A stretch of 64,000 nt of DNA, taken from assembly GCA_003971905.1 (NCBI GenBank), contig RSEE01000023.1, forward strand, positions 1 to 64,000, in the 5' to 3' direction. The position numbers and the translations under genes were made by a program. How positions within the stretch are numbered: position 1 is the stretch's first letter; each line of letters begins with the position of its first letter. This stretch comes from Moniliella sp. 'wahieum' (lineage: Eukaryota > Basidiomycota > Moniliellomycetes > Moniliellales > Moniliellaceae). The notes beneath the pieces were generated by a model that saw only the letters and a program-made list of their open reading frames with translations, had not been told where the DNA came from and ran no database searches. Positions 11,452-22,348 of the stretch are shown one piece after another.

Positions 11452-11727
11452 TCAGTAGCTTGCCGCCTCAAGCCTTCCAGTTGATGATTGCCATTCAACA
11501 GGAGGTCTGCTCAGCCGCTCCCCGAACGCCTCCGCGGCTGGCGGCACTTTTTGCCGCAGCTGTTGTTCACGGCTTGATGAGGCCGAGGGATCAACGTTCG
11601 GCGCGCTCAGCCTGAGCGCCTCGGCCTGAGGCCCGGGGCATGAGACCTGAGGCTCAGCAGAAAACGACTGGCTCGTTTGTAGTCCACGCCACTGCCAGCC
11701 CGCCAGAGCACGCCATCGCATCGCCAT
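11452..11727 (-). CDS. Possible small mitochondrial protein (91 aa)
   Basis: A complete minus-strand frame starts MAMRWRALAGWQWRGLQTSQ, an Arg/Trp/Ala-rich amphipathic start resembling a mitochondrial presequence, and ends GRLEAASY. A TATAAAAA-like sequence lies just upstream (complement of 11734-11741). No family is recognised. Against it, the frame contains one of the GCTCAG-N-CTGAGC palindromes (11605-11617), which otherwise lie in spacers, so it may simply be the promoter side of the NADAR gene. Confidence 0.25.
   Translation of the reverse strand: MAMRWRALAGWQWRGLQTSQSFSAEPQVSCPGPQAEALRLSAPNVDPSASSSREQQLRQKVPPAAEAFGERLSRPPVEWQSSTGRLEAASY
11605..11617. repeat. 13-bp palindrome GCTCAG-C-CTGAGC, copy 1
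   Basis: Perfect dyad symmetry; with flanking bases the arms extend to 8 bp (11603-11619, GCGCTCAG-C-CTGAGCGC). The same half-sites with one central base recur at 12398, 40033 and 58145. Confidence 0.75.
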
Positions 11728-11797
11728 CCACCATTTTTATACTCCGCTCACAGTCTGTCCATCTTTTGCGGACATGTACATAGCCGGCAACAATTAG

Positions 11798-11818
11798 CTA
11801 GTTACTAGTTGCTAGTTA
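11798..11818. repeat. Heptamer array CTAGTTR x3
   Basis: Three adjacent copies, CTAGTTA, CTAGTTG, CTAGTTA. Confidence 0.85.
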
Positions 11819-12000
11819 CGCGCTACGACCCAGCACATCACTGGGTATTAGCTGGTCACCGTCACCCGGAGGCGTTCTGACGCGCTGACGCCTGAAAGGC
11901 CCACACCTATGCCAGCCCCACGCCCTGGGCAGTCTCAGGGCAGTTCGGCACGCTCTTGGCTCGGGGCACAGCTGCGCAGCGCGTCCAGGGGGAGGCCTAC

Positions 12001-12288
12001 TATAAAAGGCTGCGTCCGTCGGGAACGTGTGATCACGCGATTGGTGATCGATTGGTCCTCGTCGCAGCGCCACCACCGTTCAAAACGCGGTACGTGTGGG
12101 CACCGCACAAATCAGCAGAGGCTTGCTGAACGCACGTTCAACGTACCTTGGACATTACAGAAGACGTAGACGCCCCTGTCCAGGGGAAGGCGCGACGAGC
12201 AGACAAGGCCGATGCGTTGGTGGTCAGCGTCGAGGAAGCGGTCTTGGTGGCGGCGGCGGAAAGTCTGTTTGTAATGGCTTACCACTAG
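12001..12288 (+). other. TATA box and possible short spliced transcript
   Basis: A strong TATAAAAGG stands at 12001-12009, followed by two ATTGG (inverted CCAAT) motifs near 12040-12055. An apparent intron (GTACGT at about 12090 to ACAG at about 12160) joins an open frame reading EDVDAPVQGKARRADKADAL and VVSVEEAVLVAAAESLFVMA before TAG at 12286-12288. The frame is protein-like, but there is no ATG between the TATA box and the intron; the only in-frame ATG (11909) lies upstream of it. It may be an unrecognised small gene or a non-coding transcript. No family is recognised. Confidence 0.25.
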
Positions 12289-12397
12289 AGAGAGAACCCG
12301 GGGGACGCCTCGAAAGAGGAATTGCGTGCTGCGGTAATAATTGGTGCTGGGCGACAGACCACTCAACCGGCGCGCAAGGTAGCAACGGCTGAGCTGA

Positions 12398-12410
12398 GCT
12401 CAGCCTGAGC
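12398..12410. repeat. 13-bp palindrome GCTCAG-C-CTGAGC, copy 2
   Basis: Identical core to copy 1, about 246 bp upstream of the uS14m start codon, and overlapping a second palindrome GCTGAGCTCAGC. Confidence 0.75.
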
Positions 12411-12655
12411 AGTGCGCCGGGACATGAGCCTGGGTGCTGATATAAGCAGCACTCCAGTTGGATGCCGTTCAATGTTTCACTTCCCGCCCCATTCCGCCCC
12501 GAGCGGAAGGATGAGCTTCGCGAGAGTGGGTTTGCCAAGCAGGTGGACGCGCTCGATGGCGGATGCCTGGCTGGAGCCGGGGCGGCCGGCGGGCGGCCAC
12601 CTCTTCCTCCCCACCCAACTCCGTCTGCCCAGCCGACGAGCTTCTGTTGTCCACC

Positions 12656-13065
12656 ATGGCGTCGGTAACAGGCATGCCGGTCAACCGCATCCTGCGGGAT
12701 ATGAACCGTCGCACTCAGTTCGCGTCCAACGAGCTGATGCGCATGACGTACAAATACATTGCTCGCAACACCACCCTCCCGCCGCCTGTGCGCCACCAGG
12801 CTCAGCTAAGCTCAATCAAGTTCCCCAAGAACGCGGCCCGGCCCGTTTTCAAGTCGCGCTGCACTGCCTCAGGCAAGGGTCATTCCGTCTTCACCAATGT
12901 CGGCCTCTCTCGGGTACGTGCGCTTGGGCTGGCACCCTGGTGCTACCTACTGCTCCATCTCGTTGGGAATCCCTGCTGACTTGACTCCTTCGTGTCCTCC
13001 AGCCCCAATTCCGCCACCAGGCGTTGGCTGGCATGATCCCTGGCGTGGAAAAGGCGTCATGGTAA
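12656..13065 (+). CDS. MRP2: Mitochondrial small-subunit ribosomal protein uS14
   Basis: A structural protein of the mitochondrial small ribosomal subunit head, homologous to bacterial S14. The ATG at 12656 has a good context (CCACCATGG) and gives MASVTGMPVNRILRDMNRRT. Family motifs follow: RDMNRRTQFASNELMRMTYK, AARPVFKSRCTASGKGHSVF and NVGLSR. An intron at 12914-13002 (GTACGT to TCCAG) joins LSR to PQFRHQALAGMIPGVEKASW and TAA at 13063-13065. The two exons give 106 residues, a normal length for the family. No frame break is needed. The zinc-binding cysteine set of some bacterial S14 forms is absent, as usual for mitochondrial members. Confidence 0.92.
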
Positions 13066-13159
13066 TTGATAGTCCCCACCTGTGGAAATGCGAACAAAGA
13101 GGAGCGTGTGTCCAAGAAGGAGGTTTCTGAACATAATGCTCAGGTGGGCGGCCTTTGGC

Positions 13160-13400
13160 ACTGCCCACATGTGTGCTAGGATGCGACTTGGGAGCACTCG
13201 CGATCCTATGCATCAGCTGCAAAGCAGCCTTCAGACGAGACGTGAAGGCAAAGTGGTGAGCCACAAGTCTTCAACTGAAGCAACGTCTGAAGGGAAGGAG
13301 AAAGGAAAGAGAGAAGGGAGATGGAGCGAGCAGGGCGTGAGCAGCCTGCGAGCCGAACTCTTCGGCGCGACTAAGCGAGCTGCACGGTCCTCAAGTGATC
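13160..13400 (+). repeat. Dispersed short repeat, copy 1
   Basis: The block starting near GGATGCGACTTGGGAGCACT and running through a purine-rich GGAAGGAGAAAGG stretch recurs at 17200-17420 in the same orientation with small differences, and in diverged inverted form at 13436-13605. Size and lack of long coding capacity suggest a SINE- or MITE-like non-autonomous element. A short minus-strand frame (MAHHFAFTS...) is shared by copies 1 and 2 and is probably fortuitous. Confidence 0.65.
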
Positions 13401-13435
13401 GGTGACGCTGGTCTAGCCGGCGCAGGCGGCACACC

Positions 13436-13605
13436 CCTTGCTGGATTCATCTCCCTCCTCTATCTCCTGTCCTCTTTCCTTCTTCCGACAACATACGTTT
13501 TGCTGGAAGACCTGTGGATCAACGATCACCACTTTGTCTTCATGCCTTGTCTCAAGGCTGCCTTGCAAATGTAATCTCATAGGATCGCACCCTAGCCCTC
13601 CAGAC
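13436..13605 (-). repeat. Dispersed short repeat, inverted diverged copy
   Basis: Read on the complementary strand this matches copy 1 in order: GGGTGCGATCCTATG, AAGGCAGCCTT, AAGACAAAGTGGTGA, GGTCTTC, then the purine-rich AAGAAGGAAAGAGGACAGGA. With copy 1 it forms an inverted repeat around a short central spacer, able to fold as a long imperfect hairpin. Confidence 0.55.
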
Positions 13606-14536
13606 CTGGTTAAAGCAGGAATGAACCGCAAGGAGCTTCTCATGGAAATAAGATTCATAGAGAGTAGGGAGGTTATATAAAACGTGTATATTCCTTTTTT
13701 TCAAGAGCACTAAATCGCTGCGACATCTGCGCGCAGACGGACCAATTACGAGGTTCGACAAGATGGGCGCAATGTGCATACGGAAAATCGTGGCATTTGG
13801 GCCCCCTTCCATGTTCGGCTGCGATGAATGGCCGTAGTCTTGAAAACATCCTCGATCTCCTCACTATAATAAATCGTAGTACACTATATTGCAAGATAGA
13901 GTTGCCATCTGCTTCGATGAGAGGGCTGCGAAATGTGGTGCTCTATACGGAAGTAACCAGACCGCCGCGTTCACAAAGGGGGCGGAGCGAAGAGAGAACC
14001 TCGAGCTGTGGCGGTAATTCCTCTCACCTCCTATTTACACGTTGAGAGGTGATATGAGGCCTGGAGTCCGGATGGCCCTCGATGGTGATGCAATCGCAAT
14101 CGCACTGGTGGTGGCGGTAGTCTAAGCCAACCAGAAACGCCTACACGGATCATCGAGCAGCGAGTCGCCACCAGGGGCTAAGCTGCCGAACAAGGAAAAA
14201 TAGGAGAGAGAAAACAACGGAGGAGAACTACTAATATAGGCTTGTGAGGAGGAACTGAATTGACGTTGGCCAAAAAGCATGAGCCACCTGATGCACCTGT
14301 GAGGCCTGATGGCTCAACATGAGGGATACCTGATTTAAGTATTACCGCAACAGACATGCGGACTCTCTTATCGAATCCATAACTGAATGAGTTGAAACCC
14401 GGGAAGTAATATATAGCTCGCGGTATATATATCAGGACGAATGGCAGTGTCCTCGATGCTTTGGAGAATCCCCCCAATCCCAGCAATCCCTGCAAACACA
14501 CCTCGGACCCTCTCCGTTATACCACCATCAACTTCG
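13606..14536. other. AT-richer spacer before the F-box gene
   Basis: No supported gene. The sequence is noticeably richer in A/T than its surroundings (for example TTATATAAAACGTGTATA near 13673 and ATATATATCAGG near 14425), consistent with old repeat debris plus the promoter of the F-box gene. Confidence 0.4.
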
Positions 14537-16884
14537 ATGCTCGACCGCTTTCCCTTTGAGATCCTTCTGCAAATCGCCACCAGCGGCCACCTAGCACCGT
14601 GAACTCATCCACCTGTCGTGGACTTGCCAAGGTACTCACACCTCCCTCCTACATGTGCAACCCCAAGCATCGTCCTATGCTAGGAAACGGCATCTGTTGT
14701 ACCCAACAGGCCTCCATGTCGGATCCGCTAACTCTCTGTGCTCTTTCCAGGTCTGCGTCCTACTTGCAAGACGAGACTCTGTGGCACCATGTCGCTTTAC
14801 TTCTTCTCCATCTTCCATCCATGGCCACCACTCTCCCCGAGGCCGCCCAGAGTGCCGGGTTTGAGGTCGCACCACGCACGTGGCAGGGACTGCTCGTTGC
14901 TTGTGAGATGCTGGAGGAAGAGTTTGGGCGGACCATGACGGGAACCTCTCTGCGTCCCAAGCGTTCCACCTCTCACCGAACTGGTTTTCGTTCATTCATG
15001 CGGCGACTCCCTTGGGCAAGAGAACGCGATCCACCTCCAGACCCACCTCTTACCAAGGTTTCCCCTCGTGTCCAATGCGACGCGACGGTTGGCGTGTATG
15101 GGTGGGCCCGCTCGCCCATACCCACGTTTGCCTCGCCAACGGCTATGAAACTCCAGCGCCAGAACATTAAAGAGTTTAACGATCCCCGAATTGAGCTACG
15201 GGAGAACATGGTCGTCATGACGGATTTGTTTAAATGCTCACCATCCAACGTCCTCTGGACTTGCCGGGTGCCGGAAGGAGAAACCTTTGGCGGAGGGATG
15301 GTGCTGAAAGAAGGCTGGCTTTTGCTCCGGTGGATCGTCGAAATGCCCACGGCCACGACGTTATCGCGCGCAGTGGGGTCCAACAACATGTGGTGGCGTA
15401 TCGGGCAAAGGCATGCCCCCATGGAGGGTTTCCATCCCATGAATGCCAAGAATGGGACAAAGCCTATGACGTGCTGTACTTCTGGGAAATTGTTGCAGCT
15501 GTCGTTCAATACCCTTACTTGTTTACCTTGTGCGTGAATCCTCATCCTAAAATGAGAATCGTGCGCAGAATTTGGACCTGACCTGTGGGTGATCGGGGTG
15601 AATCTCATCAGAAGCTACTCACCGAATGAAGACGACCAGACTGAACTCACCACTTACAATCTCCTTACCCAAGAGAGGAGGGATGAAGTGGCACTTCTGA
15701 GACGCACCGATATGATGTCCTATCGTTGGTGGGCTATTAATTTTAGCACCCCCTTAGGATCGATCGGAAATGGGCCTATGTTTGGACCACACATGCGTGG
15801 ACCGTTCTCGAACGTGCGACTGGCACATGCATCTTCAATTTTTCCCAGCTCATGTCGTCCCAAGCCGGACTGAAGATGCCCCGGTCCTATTTGACGCTCC
15901 AAGGCCCGGCCACCCCTCAAGGTCGCTCGTTCCTGAAGGCCGAGCCTGCATTTCCAGATTTGGGCGATGAACGTCTGTGGGGGTTTAGTGCCTGGCCCTC
16001 ATCGGATACCTGGGTCTTTATGTTCCACGAGAGCACGACGGACTTGATGCGTTTAGTGCTGGTCAAACATTACCGCGCCATATTAGCCCCGCACTCCTGA
16101 GTCCTGATCCTTGGATGGTGGTCATTGATATCATCCCATCACAGCTCTCCAAAAGGGGCCCGACCGATTTGGAACGGCCGTATGCTATAAGCTCCAAACC
16201 CGATTTTGTTATCGACGATGGCCGAGCTCTTTTCCCTGTCTTGGTTCCCAACTGGCACATGAAAGTGATGCAGGCACAAAGCCACCGCGGCGTGATTGGC
16301 CAGTACAAATCGTTTGGCAGATCCTCCATTTGGCCCAGGCCTCGGTCTGCAGACCAAGTTTTTGTTGGATCGATGCGAATGGTTTTGGTGGATTGGAAGC
16401 ATGCATCGCGGCCAGACGAGATTCGCGTGACCGACCTCCCCCTGCCTGCCATAATGGTGCATGCGTCGGAGCCTGAACCAATAGTGTTGGGCAACAAATT
16501 TTCCCTTCCGGGCCCATGTGCGGAGGGGACTCAGTGGTTGAGCACCATTCACTGCAGATCTCAATTTCTGCCGTCCTCCAGCCTGCTTACACCGGCCAGT
16601 GCCACCGTCGCATTCACCGCTTTTAGTACCTCCTTATTGAACGTCATACATACTTCATTGCGAGTACGTGCTCTCTTTCCAATTGACAACGCAACTGTGA
16701 TTAACCCCAGGATTCCTGGTGTGGGATGAAGCATGAGACACGGTTCAAGCTGTACACCATCCTCCAAAAGGTCATGCCTCAGGACAGCGACGGACGCGAT
16801 GGACTGGGCAAGGAAGCCAACCAGGCTTATGTGGTGCACTGGGACTGGGGCGCGCGGGCACGCGAGTGGCTGAGGACCCATTGA
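14537..16884 (+). CDS. F-box domain protein
   Basis: F-box proteins are substrate adaptors of SCF ubiquitin ligases. The ATG at 14537 gives MLDRFPFEILLQIATSGHLA, the start of an F-box, continued in the next frame by ELIHLSWTC. After intron-like interruptions the remainder has no recognised repeat domain: QDETLWHHVALLLLHLPSMA is antisense-ambiguous, but later blocks are coding-like, including IKEFNDPRIELRENMVVMTD, FAPVDRRNAHGHDVI, EWDKAYDVLYFWEIV, SYLTLQGPATPQGRSF, DLGDERLWGFSAWPSSDTWV, and a C-terminus VWDEKHETRFKLYTILQKVM ending WDWGARAREWLRTH with TGA at 16882. The internal pattern (F-box, then a long domain read against stored formulae such as VHWDW) is typical of the expanded F-box families of mushroom-forming fungi. 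Several small introns and frame slips make the exon structure provisional. Confidence 0.6.
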
Positions 16885-17199
16885 GTGTGCTTCAGTATAC
16901 CGCTGCGGTGGCATCTGCCCATTAGGGTGGGAAAATTGCTCTGAAATAGATGGTGCAATGAGGCCGTCCAGCTATAGTGGTGAAGGCGGAGAACCAAGAA
17001 CGCGAGAGCATCAGTACGCCTCGTTTGTTCCTTCTGCCTATATACTAGCACAGCTCTCCAACCTAGAACGCCAATGGCATTAAGCCACTGCCAGGGATAA
17101 ACGGCCCGACAACACTTTTGAGGGAGAGTGCCGTTGGACGGCGTCCCACAGACGAAGAGTTTCGCCAGAATATAAGCTATCGTGGCCCGGTGCGGGCAT
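16885..17199. other. Spacer downstream of the F-box gene
   Basis: No gene recognised. It leads into the second copy of the short dispersed repeat. Confidence 0.4.
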
Positions 17200-17420
17200 A
17201 TTGCTAGAGTGCGACTTAGGAGCACTCGCGATCCTATGGATCAGCTGCAAAGCACCTTCACAAGACGTGAAGGCAAAGTGGTGAGCCAAAAGTCTTCAAG
17301 CAACATCTGAAGGGAAGGAGAAAGGAGAGAGAGAAGGGAGATGGAGCGAGAGCAGGGCGTGCGCGGCCTGCGAGCGGAACTCTTCCGCCCAGCTATAAGC
17401 GAGCGTCACCGATCCACTGA
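17200..17420 (+). repeat. Dispersed short repeat, copy 2
   Basis: Direct repeat of 13160-13400, lacking a few short internal stretches (for example CTGAAG near the centre). Shared landmarks are GGAGCACTCGCGATCCTATG, CGTGAAGGCAAAGTGGTGAG and GAAGGGAGATGGAGCGAG. It lies 3' of both the F-box gene and the heparinase-like gene. Confidence 0.65.
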
Positions 17421-17660
17421 GGGCCGTGTAGGGGAACCCTCGCACCACCCTCTAACAATATGTGGACCCGTCAAAACATTCTTTTCTTTGCAGAGGGACA
17501 AGGAGAGACCAAGGGTGAGAATTAATCAGCCCAGAGAGCAAAGAGAAGGGACGGTAGAGAGAGTGAAGAGCGACCAAGTTATATACATGTATAGGAGATG
17601 AGAGAAAGATTGACAGGCTTGCCGGCTAGACGTGTGTCAAGGGGCAAACTGAACCATCCT

Positions 17661-20231
17661 TCAGTTGTGACTGGTCAGGGACCAGCTGTTGAGAGCGACC
17701 GATGGCGGTTGCGCCTGGTCGGCGCTACTCAGGTCGTCCCACTGTGGCTGAAACAGCACCTCAATTGTCTGCTGCGAGCCAGGCTTGAGGTCAATTTTGA
17801 GTACCGACACGCCACGTTGGTCGGGTTGCCCGGCAAATTGTCCGCCGACGCACCCGGCCCCCAAGGAAGAACCAGCAGGGGGGCCTTCGGTGATGAAAGT
17901 GGCGCCCGGTGGGCTGAGAATCGACACTTTCATCACCTTGGGCTGGGAAAAGCTGTAGCTAACGCCGATGGCGGCATTGGGATCGGTCAGGTTGTTCAGT
18001 GTCAAGGTTGCGTTGGCACCCGCGAGCGAGATGGTGGCATTGGTTGCATGCGCCACTCGATCGACGACTTGCCACCCCAGCAGCAATCTCGTCCCGAAGC
18101 AGTACTTGCCGACGCGCATTGAGGGGCCGAATCCCACGCACCACCTTGCCCGTCGTTTGGTTATAGGCGGAACTCATATCGGTGACGAAGTAGGCATTGT
18201 CCCAGTGCTAGGGGAAAAGTTGATGGCGCTCGATTGGGTCTTGTTGGTGGTGCCAAACTTGTTGACTGGTGCACAATTGACTTGCTGATTGGCCCCATCA
18301 ATCAAAAGCGTGTTTTGGCCGGCCGTGCCCTTGCGGTAGTAGGTCCAACGCTGGGCCTGCTCCGTTTCTGAGGTAAAGTAGCCAGGAGACAAGTACTGTG
18401 CCGAGCCGTACTCGCCGGCAAACCGGGTGCCCAGCGCATCAATCACAAAGTCGCCCACATCCAGATCGCCATGGGTTTGGTGGCCAGTCAGATTGGATGC
18501 CTTCATCGCCACATACAGCCCGGTAAAGTCAGTCCAGGATGAACGCATCGACACCCACGAGCCGCGCGTGTCGGGGAAAATAACGGTCAAGAGGGAGGTC
18601 GTTCCAGAAGGCGCCAGTGGCCGACGTATCATACCAAAACAGGGCCAAGGGATCCCCCATTGCATCGGCCCGATCCCGTTGGAAGAGCGTGAGAAGGGGT
18701 TGCTTATACTGATTCCCCACCATAACATGCCATTTGCGTTGGTGGAAAACTTGTTGGGTCCATGGTCCCCATATGCCATCATGCCCGCCATACCGGAGAC
18801 GTACATGTGGAAATAGCCCGTCTTGTAAAACTCTGGGTTCAAGCCTGGTTGCTGCCCGTGGCGGTGATCAAGGAGGACTCGGCACGGACGGCAGCGTTGG
18901 TTCCAAAGTACCAGTAATTGGGCGTTTCGGCCCAGGTACCATCAGAGTAGGGACCCTGGAAACAGTTATCTGTAAGTTGGCCCAGAGCCAGGTCGAGCAC
19001 TTGGGAGCCGATCTTGTTGGGATCATCACCATCGTCCCCACTGATGGCAAGGGCACCCAGGAGGAGACCCGAGTTGGACACAATTCCAGTTCCCGTTTCC
19101 ATTCGACGCTTCCGCCCACCACCCAATACTGCCATTCCTTTCAGAGCCGACAGGCCTGGAACCAGTCCAAGGGTGATGATGCTCCACCGCAGCGATTGGA
19201 GTTGGGTGGCGTTCCATGCATCATGGAGCCAATCGTAGCCAATTGCAAACGCGGCGGTCATCTCGCCGGTGTCAAGGAAGTGGGTCGGGTTCCAATGTTG
19301 GTCAGGGAGCGGCGCTGGTCCTTGCCCAAAGGGAGTCGAGGTATTTCCTGCGGCGGTAACGAGTTCAGTCCAAGCCCGATCCACCCACTTTTTATCCTTG
19401 GTCATGCGGTAGGCGTATGCAAATGCCCGGATCCGCCGCTGCACTTCCCGGGACACGTCTAACACGCCCGATCCGGCATAGCCGCCATCAATACTGTAGT
19501 TCGTGACAGGCATGCTGTACCACGCCGATGCGTTGGCAAATACAGAGTCGTTCATCGCTGTCAGGTAGGCATCGTGTTGGATCCGCTGTTCCATGCAGTT
19601 CCACATGTAGCCAGGTGCCATGAGACGCGGGTGAGCACGCAGGTTGGTCATGGATAGGCCAGATGATGATCGTCTTGGCATGCCACGGCGGGATTACCGT
19701 TACCCGCAGGGCTAGCTGTGTTGGCTGTCTTGAGAAACATCGGGTTCCCATACATGTCGGTAGATCCAGAGAAGAGATGGTCCGCTTTGCCTGCAGACGC
19801 ATGACTGTTGGCAAGCGAAGTGAGGGAGGGATTGTCGATCTGGGTACTACCGCCCTGCGAAGCAGCATTGGTCCCTGACGAACCGTTTTTCTTGGACTGT
19901 GCGCGCCAAAGTAGCCACCCAGCACGGCGGCGACGATGATAACCACGGCGACGATGGGAAGAAAGACGGTAAGCCACTTTGACGGCCGCTTCTTGGGGGG
20001 TGGGGGCGTTGTAGGAGTACTTGGGTTGGGAGTAGCCAGGGCCGGCGAGGTGCTCACTTGACGCGTTGGGTGCATATCCATTGTTGTATCCCGAGCTCGT
20101 GTCGAGGTAGTAGCTGCTCGCGTTCTCTGCTTGAGGAACGCGCCCTGGGAAGCACTGTCATCGTAGTGTCCCGGGGCGTAGCCGGCTTGGCTGTAGCCCG
20201 AGTTGTTGTTGTGCAAGTAAGGCTGGGCCAT
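17661..20231 (-). CDS. Membrane-anchored heparinase II/III-like protein
   Basis: A predicted type II membrane protein with an external polysaccharide-lyase-like domain. The ATG at 20231 gives MAQPYLHNNNSGYSQAGYAP, a Gln/Gly/Tyr/Pro-rich cytoplasmic leader, a Lys/Pro patch (PPPPKKRPSKW) and one membrane helix (LTVFLPIVAVVIIVAAVLGG). The outer part contains an alpha/alpha-toroid-like region: YMWNCMEQRIQHDAYLTAMN, RRIRAFAYAYRMTKDKKWVD, HFLDTGEMTAAFAIGYDWLH and GTWAETPNYWYFGTNAAVRA. A beta-sandwich region follows with GHQTHGDLDVGDFVIDALGT, matching the H-x-D-x-G-x-F pattern of heparinase II/III folds. Many N-x-S/T sites occur. It ends VALNSWSLTSHN, TGA at 17661-17663. Two or three frame changes interrupt it. 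The substrate cannot be deduced; fungal members are probably uronic-acid lyases or inactive relatives. Confidence 0.8.
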
Positions 20232-20543
20232 TGTTGCTGCCAGCACCACGCGTGGCGCAATGGATAGAGAAGGAGAGGAAGGGTGGAGGCGGGACGGAAA
20301 GAGATACGGCGTGATGGGGCGTGGTGCGACCCGAAGCCAGCAGCTGCTCGCACCGCTTGCTGTTAGACCCTTGTCTCGTCTGGTCCCCTGGGTGGCGCCT
20401 CCGCATGGCGTCAGTGTGGGGGCACGCGTCTCGTGTGCGACGCCCCCAGGAGAGGAGCATGGGGGCAGCGTTGCATGGCATCCCATCTGCCGACAAGTCA
20501 CACGCAGCACGCGAGCCATGGTGCAAAAGGTAGGGGGGCAGTG

Positions 20544-20557
20544 TTCAACCTTCAACC
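20544..20557. repeat. Heptamer duplication TTCAACC x2
   Basis: Two perfect adjacent copies. A related partial copy TTCAACCTTCAACG occurs near 25803. Confidence 0.8.
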
Positions 20558-20960
20558 CCAGTCATTGATCACGCATCTGTGACCGAGTCACCTGTGATCA
20601 TCGTTCAAACTGTCAGGCGCGTCACGCGTCCCTGGCAACTGACCAGTGACTTATCATCACAGGTCCAGTACTCGGAGTACGCAGTGCGCGCTCTGCTGGG
20701 TCGCTCCACACACTGGTAGTGTGCCTTGATGGCACCTGGCGAGTGGCATCCTGTGGACTACAGCGTGTCGCAGTTCAGCATCCTACCATTGTCCTCCTCG
20801 CGTCGGTCCAATTTCAATTGCAAACACCAGCTATCGCAGCGTCCTGTCGCGCGCGCCCTCCCACGCCCTGTATCAAGTCGATTTGCATACCGTCGCATCA
20901 ATCCGTCACGCGTGAAAGTCACACATCATGGAACACCGAACATCCATTCATTGACATCGA

Positions 20961-20981
20961 GAACGTCGAACGTCGAACATC
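20961..20981. repeat. Heptamer array GAACRTC x3
   Basis: GAACGTC, GAACGTC, GAACATC in tandem, followed by GACC. Confidence 0.85.
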
Positions 20982-21120
20982 GACCAACCTCCGGGGCGAC
21001 CGGTGAGGCTCATTGGCTAAAAAAAAGTGTACTATCCGTTCGCCTACAAGCTTCCACAGCTTGAGGCCTCCAAGCTTCGCCGTCACCAACCAGATATACA
21101 CCGTCCTCGTGCCTCATCGC

Positions 21121-22348
21121 CTAATCGAGTCCGGCAGTGTCCGGATGTTGGAATGGCATACGGAAAAGCCTCGGAGGGAGACGACCGCCACGAATGTTGA
21201 CTTGCAAACTTGCGTGGAGCAATTTGGGCGCAGCCAGCGACTTGTCCCGAGCGCGACGCATGTCAAGAAACTGCTGTTCCCGGCACGCTGGCTCAATCTC
21301 GTCCGGACTACCAAGGAGGGTGGGGCAGCCTGTGCCTTGCAGGTGAATGTTGGACCGGCGCTGCTCGGCCACCGTGGTCCGATCCTGTGGTGGCCGGGAA
21401 GAAGGAGGATAGTCATGTCCCACATATACGAATGTGTCGTCGGGCAGAGACAAGATGGTTGTAATGAATCGTATAGGCTTTCTGCCGATCCCCCTGGGAA
21501 ATCGGCGCGGGCCGACCCAACGTCAGGAAGGAAGATCACATCCCCACAAAAGAGGTGTTGGCCAATGAGATAGCCGGTGTGGTCAGGCGTGTGGCCGGAA
21601 GGTACAGTACAGCGCAAGTTGTGCCACCAAACGTGAAGCTGTCCGTCGCGCCGGGGGTGACCCAATCGGCGCTGGTCCAGTACGAAAGAGCACGTCAAAG
21701 TCGCCAAGGTCGGGAGTCAGACCGTACCGTGGCCCAAAACGCGCTTGGACCTGGCCGATGCCCGCGCCCATACACACGGGCACAGGGCCACGCGTCGCCG
21801 CTAAGCCTCGAGCGGTCAGTTGCGACTTGAGATAATGTGCTCCTGTGAGGTGGTCTGCATGGGCGTGTGTCTCGAGAATCCGACTCACTCGGTACCCCTG
21901 CTCTGAAGGAGGGCGATAAGTGCGTCGGCCGAGTCGGTGCCAATGGTCTGCTTGTTGGGGTCGTAGTCAAGCACAGGATCAATGATAATGCACGTCTCCA
22001 TATCCTGGCCAACCACAAGGTAGGTCCATGTGCTGGTAGGGCCATGAAACAGACCATGGATCGTCGGTTGGCCGCGCTCGGCATAAAACGTGCTGCGTTC
22101 GTAATGGCCTCCTATGGGGCACGGGGCAGGGGGCTCTTTTGCAGGCAGGCCCAGCCGAGATTCAGAGGACGAGGGGTGGGATTCATGCGTGACCTAGTAA
22201 TGGGAATAGCTTGGACACGAGGAGAGCCGGTGGTAAGAATCCGTGCCAGGCGAGGGCTTAGATACAGGGCTGCTTTGGTGGGAGCCATCGCATGGCCAAC
22301 AGCCGGAGCGAAGCGAGGAAGTGTAGGCAGTAATGGGCAGGCACTCAT
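21121..22348 (-). CDS. Metallo-beta-lactamase-fold hydrolase, ETHE1/persulfide dioxygenase-like
   Basis: The best match in memory is the ETHE1 / glyoxalase-II-like branch of the metallo-beta-lactamase fold, which oxidises glutathione persulfide in mitochondria. From the ATG at 22348 the leader MSACPLLPTLPRFAPAVGHA is Arg/Ala/Pro-rich and could be a mitochondrial presequence. The metal motif is ILETHAHADHLTGAHYLKSQ (H-x-H-x-D-H), later partners are DHTGYLIGQHLFCGDVIFLP and FVYVGHDYPP, and DVGSARADFPGGSAESLYDS between them matches the family very closely. The C-terminus AGLD ends at TAG 21121-21123. The reading frame changes several times (for example around 21600 and 21900) and at least one intron is likely near 22100. 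A purine block of repeated AGGGG immediately precedes the start. Confidence 0.8.

Larger units (their letters stand above)
20232..21120. other. Spacer between heparinase-like and MBL genes
   Basis: No gene recognised. The first 300 bp are the upstream region of the heparinase-like gene. Two 7-bp-unit arrays lie here (20544-20557 and 20961-20981). Confidence 0.4.

Noticed and set aside
13160-17289. Shared minus-strand MAHHFAFTS frame as a conserved small protein
   Set aside because: It exists only because the dispersed repeat is duplicated; the two copies diverge immediately outside the repeat.
17661-22348. Heparinase-like enzyme and MBL hydrolase as a polysaccharide-degradation cluster
   Set aside because: The MBL protein carries ETHE1-type motifs rather than those of sugar metabolism, and no transporter, sulfatase or regulator is adjacent.
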